Positions 9,075 to 16,064 of a stretch of 16,064 bases of DNA are shown in pieces. The DNA lies in contig FWCC01000498.1 in NCBI GenBank assembly GCA_900169235.1, positions 1 through 16,064 of the forward strand. Reading direction: 5' to 3'. Every line of letters starts with the position of its first letter. The stretch's first letter is position 1. The position numbers were made by a program, and so were the translations under genes. The DNA is from Zarea fungicola (lineage: Eukaryota > Ascomycota > Sordariomycetes > Hypocreales > Cordycipitaceae). The notes under the pieces were generated by a model. It ran no database searches. It was given only the letters and a program-made list of their open reading frames with translations, and was not told the DNA's origin.

Positions 9075-9093
9075 GGTGATGGTCGATGCACAT
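9022..9093 (-). other. Candidate upstream ORF overlapping the Tre-like start codon
   Basis: An ATG at 9093-9091, 19 nt upstream of the main ATG and in another frame, opens a 23-codon ORF that ends at 9022, inside the main coding region. Its context is weak (C at -3, ACCACATGT) while the main start is strong (ATCACCATGCC, A at -3). An overlapping uORF of this kind would lower translation of the main protein and depend on leaky scanning. It requires that transcription starts upstream of 9093, which is likely but not shown. Confidence 0.4.
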
Positions 9094-9640
9094 GTGGTGT
9101 CGGATGGTTGACGTGTCGCCAAGACAGTTATCGTGCCCCTGGCTGAAACAGCATACGTAGACGTCTGGAGGAGTGGGAGCCGTGGAAGGGCAAGTAGACG
9201 GCGTGGAAAGTCGAGTAGAATCGAACAGCAGAGCAGCAAAGATGTACAAAGAAAATAGAGCAAAGAGAGTAAGAAGAGCAAGATGAAACTACTGTATTAG
9301 GAATGATAGATGACCGGAAATGACATGTCGAGCCTGCGACCTGGGTGATTACGTTTAGCGGTGATATTGCACTACAGCCACCAGCCATGGCGCCCCGTAT
9401 TTACAGACCACATCACTGGACAGCTTGACTGGTCTCTTGGCGCAGGCTCGGCTGTGCAGGCAGTGTAGGGAGTGTAATTTGCAGTGAAACTGTGCAGGTT
9501 AATATTTGTCAATACAATATTCAGTACATGCTAATTTATCTACGTCTGTGGCCACTGTCGCTGACTGTCGCTGACTGTCGCTGTCTGTCGCTGTCTGTCG
9601 CTGTCTGTCGCTGTCTGTCACTGTCTGTCATCATCCCTCG
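9075..9640. other. Intergenic region between VPS35 and the Tre-like gene
   Basis: This 566-bp stretch holds the 3' flank of VPS35 and the promoter and leader of the Tre-like gene, which run in the same direction. The Tre-like frame stays open upstream to about 9281 but without any ATG, so the hydrophobic translation there is not taken as a signal peptide. Apart from the minisatellite at 9554-9630 no other feature was seen. Confidence 0.5.
9554..9630. repeat. Minisatellite, 10-bp unit, about 7.7 copies
   Basis: Unit CTGWCTGTCR repeats with exact 10-bp spacing: the first copies carry CTGACTGTCG, the middle ones CTGTCTGTCG and the last two CTGTCTGTCA. The gradient of variants suggests stepwise local duplication. 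It ends about 11 bp before the VPS35 stop codon (9641-9643, minus strand), so it should be transcribed in the VPS35 3' UTR as a run of GACAG units. Confidence 0.9.
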
Positions 9641-12380
9641 CTAACTCGGATACAAAACCACCCCCTCGTATTGCCTGCTTCGAATGTTTTCCAATGTCTG
9701 GTGGAAGTGCTTTTTGCTCGTCTCAATGGACGCCGATTCCTGCTGATTGCCCGCCAAGTTGGAGTGGATCAGTTCGATGAGTCCGTTGAGATATTTCGTC
9801 GTCACCTATTTTGTTAGCGGGACGGCACAAGCACGGGCATGGGCAACTCACCGATTCGTTTTGCTGGTCGAAATAGTACACGTAACGATCCAAAATCTCT
9901 ACAAACAGCTCAATTGATGTCGCCGTCTCCATGCAAGAGTCTGCCACACGCAGCGCCCGCTGCAAGCATTCCAACACACGCTTGCCATCTCGGTACAGCT
10001 ACATCTGTTAGCTACAACTGTTGCAGTTACCATTATGATTTCGTACTCACATCAGACTCTTCTGTCTCCCTGTTTGCCGGGACAGGCGTCGCCCACCACA
10101 GGTGGCTGGCTAGATACACCGCGCGGCACTGGTCCGGCTTGCGCAACAGCTTGCTGCCGTGCTGCGCGCATTTTGTAATGAGCGTATCGTAATTCTCCTT
10201 GCCAAAGTGGCGCGTCTGGTGCAGCGATGACGCAATCACGCAAACCGCCTGGAACTGTGCCTTGGAGTCGGAAACGGCCTCTTCATACACGGTAAAGGCC
10301 TGCGCGTAAAACTCGTACGCAGCCTCTTCGAATCCCGTCATGTCGGCAGCCTGGCCAGCCGCACAAAACAGCCTCAGGGCCATCTCGGACGCACCAGCGC
10401 CGTTGACCCGCGTGTAAAGAGTGCTCAGCGCCGAATGCACAAACTTGAACAGTGCATTGCTTTGCGTCTCCCAGTTGTCGTCTAGTCCCTCTCTGCTCTT
10501 GAACTTGCGCGCCAGCCTCAAGCACGCCGTAATGAGCGGTGGCGTTGTTGTGCGGATGCGGTCGCCGCCGTCGGCAAACGCCTTTTTCGTCATTTGCAGC
10601 AGCTTCAGCTGTGTATCGTTGTCTTGTGCATGCAGTAGATGGACCATTCTCGCCAACCAGCCCTGTTCCTGCATCGTCTCGTCCGTCTCGACGGTGCGCC
10701 GCTGGGCTGTCGGGTGGCCCTGGTTCCCCTCCTTGATGAGGACAGACAGAATCTCTAGCACATTTTCCAGCTGCTCCGTCTTGACAACCTTTGTCTGCGT
10801 CTTGAGCAGCGTGCGGATAATGTTTCCAGCCACAGCCCGGCGGGTGGGGTACGACTGTGCCTGGAACAGCGGCACATAGGTCGGGAGGGAAAGGGCTGTG
10901 AAGATGGAGACGTAGCGTTCCAGCGGTGCTTGGAGAAGCGCCAGGAGACTCTGCTGCGCCGGCGCCGAGTGAAGGTCGGCATTGTTCATGTGCTCCCGCG
11001 TCTTGGCCGTGGCGTACGCCAGAATCTCATTGACAAAGTCTAGACGGTCGGGGTAGTTGTTGAGCGCCAGGTTTTGCAGCGACACGAGCAGAGCAATAAT
11101 GTCTGGGATGGGCAGGTGTTGGGCCTCGACGAGGTTCTTGACCTGGGCAAAGAAGACTTGGTACAGCTGGACGTCTGGCTGTGCTGCCTCTGCCACTGCC
11201 TCTGCTGGCGCCTCTGCAACCGCTGCCTCATTCTCTGCATCTGCCGGTGCCTCTGCCGCCGCTTCCGCGTCCGTCTCTGCCTCTGTTGGCGCCTCTGCCT
11301 CTGTTGGCGGCTCTGCCTCTGTTGGCGCCTCTGCCTCTGATGGTCCCCCCAGTCTGGCCAGCAGCTTGGCAAGAGCCTCCGCCTCCAAATCGCCCTGGTC
11401 CGTCTTCTCACCCGCCTCCCGCTCCGCAAACTCGGACAGCCTGTCCATCAGCCCAATGACTATCGACTTGACATTGACATGAGGGTTGAGCCGCGACACG
11501 GCCCCGAGAAACTGGTCCAGCGTGTGCAAATGATACTCGTCCGGAAACACTTGCGTAATCACCTCCAACAGATACTCCTGTGCCAACACATCGCGGCACT
11601 GCACAACCTGCTCCAGGAGCGGCCCCAGAATCGTCGACTTGTACGTCTCCAGGTCCACCAGCTGGCTTAGACGCACAATGTTGCTGCCCACCAGCAGCTG
11701 CAGCTCCTTGCGCTCCCGGATCCGCTGGTCCCGCTCTCGCGAGTGCCCCTGGTGCTGCAGCCGCACCCACAGCTTGTTCATCTCCACAAAGTTGGTCAGG
11801 ATGAAGTTGATGGAATCGCCCAGGTTGCCTTGCGCGCCGTCGCTGTCCGTCGTCGGAAGGTGATCCCTAGCCTGCCCAGACAGATAGTACCGCAGGAACA
11901 GGCCCCGTATCGGGTGCTGCACGCCCCGGCTCATGTCCATCATGTCCTTCATCAGCTCCTTGACCGGTGCGTCCTCAATCGCCATGTACGCCGTCCCCAC
12001 CGTCACCATCAGGTACAGCCGCGGCACAATGTTGCCCGCATACTGCACCAGCTCGTACAGATCCGCCAGGTGGTTCACCGGGTGATTCTCCCGCAGGTGC
12101 ACCGACAGGTATCGCATCGCATCAAAGACGGACATGTACAGCTCGTAGTATTGCTTCGGGCCTAGGCTGCTCGTCCGGAGTTCCGAAACAAGCGTGGAGC
12201 TGCCATGTTAGCACACCCTGCCGTACCACACATTGGCTACACTTACCAGCACTTTAATGCATCCATCAGCTTCCCCGGTGTGTCTAGGCACTTTCGCATC
12301 AATGACGTCTGTTGTCGAACTGCCACCAACGCATCCTCCAGGAGGCGCGCCTGGTCCTCGGGCGCCGCCGGTGTCGTCAT
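9641..12380 (-). CDS. VPS35: Retromer subunit Vps35
   Basis: Four exons: 12380-12247, 12199-10051, 9998-9852 and 9805-9641. The introns are 47, 52 and 46 nt, each with GTAAGT or GTGAGT donors and a GCTAAC branch close to the acceptor. The product is 864 residues (human about 796). Exon joints restore family sequence: LMDALKC then [12 protein letters not shown] then [21 protein letters not shown] then [17 protein letters not shown]. The N-terminal PRLYLM (about 104-109) is the hallmark that contacts Vps26. The C-terminal half is the alpha-solenoid that holds Vps29. Known role: cargo-recognition core of retromer, which recycles receptors and transporters from endosomes to Golgi or plasma membrane. 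An alanine/glutamate/proline/threonine-rich insert lies at about 330-383, between the two halves, and is partly made by an 18-bp tandem repeat. The start is the first in-frame ATG ([18 protein letters not shown]). Confidence 0.95.
11285..11338 (-). repeat. 18-bp coding tandem repeat in VPS35 (three copies)
   Basis: Three head-to-tail 18-bp units at 11285-11302, 11303-11320 and 11321-11338 read on the plus strand as GTTGGCGCCTCTGCCTCT, the middle one with one change (GGCGGC). On the coding strand they give the hexapeptide EAEAPT, then EAEPPT, then EAEAPT. Looser GCCTCTGC units continue to about 11175 and encode the rest of the Ala/Glu-rich insert. The length is a multiple of three, so copy changes keep the frame. 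Confidence 0.9.
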
Positions 12381-13134
12381 CGCCTGAATCCTTGAGTGGT
12401 GTCGTAATGTCGTGTCAATAAATGCACTGCGTACGTATTGCACTTGTTGTTGTTGTCGCCGCAATTCAAGATGCACGCCGATGCAGGGTCAGCGATTGCG
12501 CAAGCCAGGCACAATGCGGGCCAGCTCCACTGCTACGGTGACAACCAAAGAATCACGTGGAGCTACCAATCTGAGTTGTGCAACTACACTCAAGACAACC
12601 AAGGCATTTAGAGAAATTGTCATAAATTAGAGAAGTCTGATTCTAATAAGGAAAAGCAAATCCATTGGCTCAGATGCAAAGTGACCACGGTGGCCGCAGG
12701 GTCAGCTTGTAGGAACTCTATAGATTCCAGCTGCTGCATTGCGCATGGAGAGTGTCAAGCGGGATAAGCGGGAGGTCGTCTCGACGGTCAAGTCTCGGAG
12801 TGCGAGCTTGAATTAATTCAGAGTGACGCCAAAAAGAGCGCGTACTGCTGTTGAGCAATAGTTTGTGCGGTGGGCTGCCTTTCCATCAACGAGCAGTGCG
12901 CCGCCCATGCTGGAATCTCGAGTGCAAGACATTTCACAGGTTTATCGACACCGCGCGGGTATTTCCTATCGAGTCCTCCAGACAGATTTACGTATCAAGA
13001 CCATGTTGGAGGGGAATCCGTGTAAGGCAGTGGTGTGCAAGGAGTAATCTGGAGGTACAGATACAATTATTTCTTCCATATGGCATGGCCATGAAGCTAT
13101 AAACAGATTATTGTACATACAGTTACATTGCCCT
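12381..13134. other. Intergenic region upstream of VPS35 and downstream of the Zn2Cys6 gene
   Basis: This 754-bp gap contains the VPS35 promoter and the 3' flank of the transcription factor gene. Open frames here (for example 12851-13102 on the plus strand) have no family resemblance. A CACGTG E-box is listed separately. A 12-bp perfect palindrome TGAATTAATTCA lies at 12809-12820; its role is unknown. No RNA gene was recognised. Confidence 0.5.
12554..12559. promoter_or_regulatory. CACGTG E-box upstream of VPS35
   Basis: The palindrome CACGTG lies about 175 bp before the VPS35 start codon, within normal promoter range. In fungi such sites are bound by bHLH factors (Cbf1-, Pho4- or Ino2/Ino4-like). 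A six-base match alone is weak evidence. Confidence 0.3.
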
Positions 13135-15453
13135 TTAGACGTACGAGGAACGTCCACCTTCCTGTTTGAACCAATCACTATTGACATCCATCATAAAGTT
13201 TGTAATGTTAAAGTCTGTCGCCATCACACTCTGCTGATTCATTGTATTCGGCGCTTGCAGCTCAGGCTGACCAGTATCAACAATGTTTAGTCCGTCCCCG
13301 GCAGAAGGAAGGCGAGGAACATTAAAGAAATCAAACACGTCGAGATATTCCAAGTCATTTGCTGCAGGGGTTCTTGCTGGTGTAACGCTTGGCAGGCGAC
13401 TCATGGTGGTTGTGCCGTGACGAGGCTGGCGGGAGATGAGAAAATCCAAGTCGAATGCAGTGCGCCTCATGTCGGCCAAAATCCTCACCGACTTGGGTGT
13501 GACACCGTCACCTTTTTGCTCGCTATCTCTGTGCTCATCGAGTACTCGTTGAAGCAAGTTGCAATATCTCTCAGCGACAGGCCAATACGCTCCCATTGTT
13601 CTCAATGCATCGACAAAAAAAGAAATTTGCGGCGATAGCTTGCGTTCTACTGTTGAGCCATGCACCAGAAGCAGACGCGCAGATACCCAAACACTAAACG
13701 CAAACGGTGGCCCGAGCCGAGGTATGTATCCATTGGTCGTGGCGAACTCGGCCAACGCAGCAATATTCTCAACGGCGCCAAGACACCTCTGCGAGGCGTT
13801 GTAAGACGGCGTAAATATAGGGGACCTTGTCGTTGGATATGCCGCCGAGGAATGCAGCCTTATGACGGTTGTGTGGTAGGTCGCATGAAGCATGACCCAT
13901 GTACAGCTCAGGTTGCGACTGCCTGGCTGAAATATCTTGGACATGTTGCTGAACTCAACTGGAAGGCCATACTTCCAGGCTATGAGCATGTTGTCCAGTT
14001 CTTTATAGCGCAGCTGCCAACGCTCGACATCTTCAAGCACGCCAATGTCAACTGGCTGCTTCAAGAACTTGTGGATGCTGGAAAGGATGCCTAATATCTC
14101 AATATAATATGAAAAGGCCCCCAAATTTTCAGTCGTATTCAAGTCAACATGTGGTGCAGCCGCTTGGCTATTTTCACACTTGAAACCTCTCGTTTCAACC
14201 TTGCGATTGGCCATCCAGAGGTCATCGCGGCAGGGAAGGCTTCTGTCAATCTCTCGATCATCTAACGCAAATTCAAAGGCTGTGGCTATGGTGGCATATC
14301 GATCCAGCAGATATATCATCCAAAATAGGCGACGCCGAGACTCTTCTTCGATGAAATCCTTTGGCTCGGGTAGAATCATTGCTCGCAAGGTATATATCGA
14401 AGTAAAATTCGGTGACACCATGGCAGAAGTCGTCTCGACGGCAAGCCCGAGTTGGACGACTGACCGAGTAATCAGCGCCATGATGTTCCAGCCGGGTGGA
14501 CCATTACTGCTTCCACACAAGTCCAATGCCAGAATGACAAGAGCCTGCAGAGATTTGACAGATGAATTCTCCATGCCGTAGAGAAGAACCTTGTCTTTGG
14601 ATATCCTGTGATAGATTCTCCGCCGCTCTTCCGTAAGTCTCGCGTCTGTAGAGTATCGCATCGTCGTGGCCACTATGGCATGAAGTAGTATGCGATCGGT
14701 TTCATGCAGAGTGGAGGGGCCAAAAAGGCCATCTAGTGTGGTTTTCCTGTGCAGAATTGGACACCAGGTATTGACGTTTTTAAAGTACAGATCCACAAGG
14801 GCATATAGGAGATCATATGGTGGAAGATCCTGGTCTGCTCCTTGTGGTCCTGGCTGGTAATAGTCCTGGCCGACAACACCTGGCTGTGACGCCGTCGCCA
14901 TGTTGGGCAGCGGTGCTTGCTGAAACCCATCATGGACAATGGGTGTCTGATGGACAGGAAACTCGGCATTTTGGGAGCTCGGAGTAAATGACGACTGTTT
15001 TGGGATGAAGGAGCCCGGTTCAACTTGTGTCATGTTTATCTGATCCTGCGGTGGCTGGAACAACTGTACATGTTCACTCTGCGTGTCTTGCTCACTTGCA
15101 AGGCTGCCGCTGCTGGGTACGGCGTGTCCGAAACTCTGCAAGATTTTCGTGTGAGAAACCAGAACAGCCTCGAGGGAATCAAGGCGTTGTTCCAGTTCTC
15201 TGCCGTACCCGGCTCTTAATCCAGGCTTTTTGCGTTCCTTGTATTCGCAGGCTGCTCCATTGCGGCTACACCAGCCACAGGCGGGCTGACCGCGATCGCA
15301 TTTGACCTAATAGGCATTAGGCACAGTAAGCTCGCCAAGGAGAATGGGAGATACCTTTCTTTGCTTGCAAAGTTCGCATCTGGGGGAGATGAGATTAGCG
15401 TCAGATTTATTTTTATTTCCGCGCAAGGCTTGGCGACACGGAGAGGCCGACAT
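13135..15453 (-). CDS. Zn2Cys6 (Gal4-type) transcription factor with fungal middle homology region
   Basis: Two exons, 15453-15355 and 15306-13135, with a 48-nt intron (donor GTATCT at 15354, acceptor ATTAG ending 15307). The product is 756 residues. The intron falls inside the zinc cluster: exon 1 ends CELCKQRK and exon 2 begins VKCDRGQPACGWCSRNGAAC. Together they give Cys26, 29, 36, 43, 46 and 53, spacing C-x2-C-x6-C-x6-C-x2-C-x6-C, the binuclear zinc DNA-binding domain. A basic linker KERKKPGLRAGYGREL (56-71) and a short coiled-coil dimerisation segment (ELEQRLDSLEAVL) follow. After a Gln/Pro/Ser-rich spacer, the fungal transcription factor middle homology region starts near 195 (DLLYALVDLYFKNVNTWCPI) and includes RRLFWMIYLLDRY at about 358-370. 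The protein is nuclear. The target genes are unknown and no obvious metabolic cluster surrounds it. The intact exon-1 ATG at 15453 is the first in frame with the zinc cluster that I traced. Confidence 0.92.
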
Positions 15454-16064
15454 GGGAGCCGACACTCGGTTGGTTACACTTATTACTGCAGCCGGTGTGG
15501 AACCTCGATAATGGAACAGAAACTGTGGAGAAGGACATGCCGGTAATTACTTACGAGACAGAGAGCGGTCGCTTTCTCTTTGCGCCGCGCCCAACGTCCT
15601 GGTCGTCGCCGTCACTCTGGAAGTCACTGTCGGGCTCGGGCGCCAGCTGGTCAGCTGAAGGCGAGAGGTCGGCAAGTTGTGCACTGCTGAGCATCACAGC
15701 TCGGGTTACTCAACACCGGATATGAGACAAGGAAACGAGCTGTCCCCGGATATGTTACGGGTGACGAAATATGTGGGTGTTGGTATGTGGTTTGGTATGG
15801 GTGTTGGTATTGATGGCCAGCGACGTTCGGGGCAATGAAGAGCGACAGCGAGGAGGTAAGTCGCATGCGAGTCGCCTCCACAGGTAGGTGTCCAGGAGTC
15901 ACAAAAAGGCATTGGCACTAACGTAGCTAATTACAAGGTGGACTTTGGCGCAATCGCGTTAGATTCATTATTAGGGTGCTTACCCTCCGCTCTTCTGCAA
16001 CCGGAGAGCTCGGTCGATTGAGCGAGAGTTTGGGTTAGTAGATAACTGTCACGCAGAACAGGAA
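15454..16064. other. Upstream region of the Zn2Cys6 gene, no supported gene
   Basis: The stretch up to the window end should contain the promoter and leader of the minus-strand regulator. Two moderate open frames (15495-15725 plus, 15651-15902 minus) have no family features; the minus one reflects the GT-rich repeat. A plus-strand ATG at 15835 followed by a GTAAGT at 15856 could be a first exon of a gene running off the window, but only seven codons would precede the splice site. Confidence 0.45.
15774..15810 (+). repeat. GT-rich repeat with an exact 13-bp duplication
   Basis: TGGGTGTTGGTAT occurs at 15774-15786 and again at 15798-15810, 24 bp apart, separated by a related GTGGTTTGGTA string. 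The tract is strand-asymmetric (G and T on plus, C and A on minus) and lies about 320-360 bp upstream of the Zn2Cys6 start codon. Confidence 0.75.

Noticed and set aside
9075..9281. In-frame hydrophobic extension of the Tre-like protein that resembles a signal peptide
   Set aside because: There is no ATG in this extension, only TTG; the real protein has an internal transmembrane anchor and a cytosolic N-terminus with PPTY.
15835..16064. Possible first exon (seven codons, ATG at 15835, GTAAGT at 15856) of a plus-strand gene
   Set aside because: The exon is tiny and each candidate acceptor gives only a short frame ending in a stop within the window; no family resemblance.
1..16064. tRNA genes, CRISPR arrays, transposon termini or a secondary-metabolite cluster
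   Set aside because: By eye no B-box-like tRNA core, no spaced repeat array, no transposase or long terminal repeats, and no synthase genes were found; a dedicated scan could still detect something small.

Overview
The window reads as nuclear DNA of a filamentous ascomycete (Pezizomycotina; Sordariomycetes/Hypocreales is a guess from protein flavour, not shown). The evidence is compact spliced genes with seven inferred introns of 46-55 nt (GT-AG, mostly with a CTAAC-type branch site close to the acceptor), a Gal4-type Zn2Cys6 regulator, a fungal F-box-like protein, and fungal versions of Dap1, Vps35 and a Tre1/Tre2-type transferrin-receptor-like protein. No bacterial, organellar, viral or CRISPR signature was seen.

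Layout: 1-592, upstream region of a DAP1/PGRMC-type haem protein (593-1166, +). It converges on a GNAT acetyltransferase (1227-1917, -), which shares a 416-bp divergent promoter with an F-box-like protein gene (2334-3128, +). Then comes a broken gene (about 3325-4631, +) of an uncharacterised fungal family, with stops and frame changes. Next is a complete myo-inositol oxygenase gene (5125-6069, +) with all its iron ligands. It converges on a 916-residue M28/transferrin-receptor-like membrane protein (6269-9074, -) that has lost the catalytic glutamate and most zinc ligands but carries an N-terminal PPTY motif. Upstream of that is a 10-bp-period minisatellite and then the retromer core subunit VPS35 (9641-12380, -; four exons; Glu/Ala/Pro/Thr insert). 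The last gene is a 756-residue Zn2Cys6 transcription factor (13135-15453, -), whose zinc cluster is split by an intron. 15454-16064 is its upstream region with a GT-rich repeat.

How the genes relate: most are ordinary housekeeping neighbours with no shared pathway. The exception worth noting is the same-strand pair VPS35 and Tre-like gene. Both are expected to act on the fate of membrane proteins at endosomes, retromer recycling cargo and the Tre-type adaptor promoting its ubiquitination and vacuolar delivery. That pairing is inference. I see no convincing new multi-gene system; the strongest unusual items are the pseudo-peptidase adaptor with an overlapping upstream ORF, the gene relic, and the tandem expansion inside VPS35.
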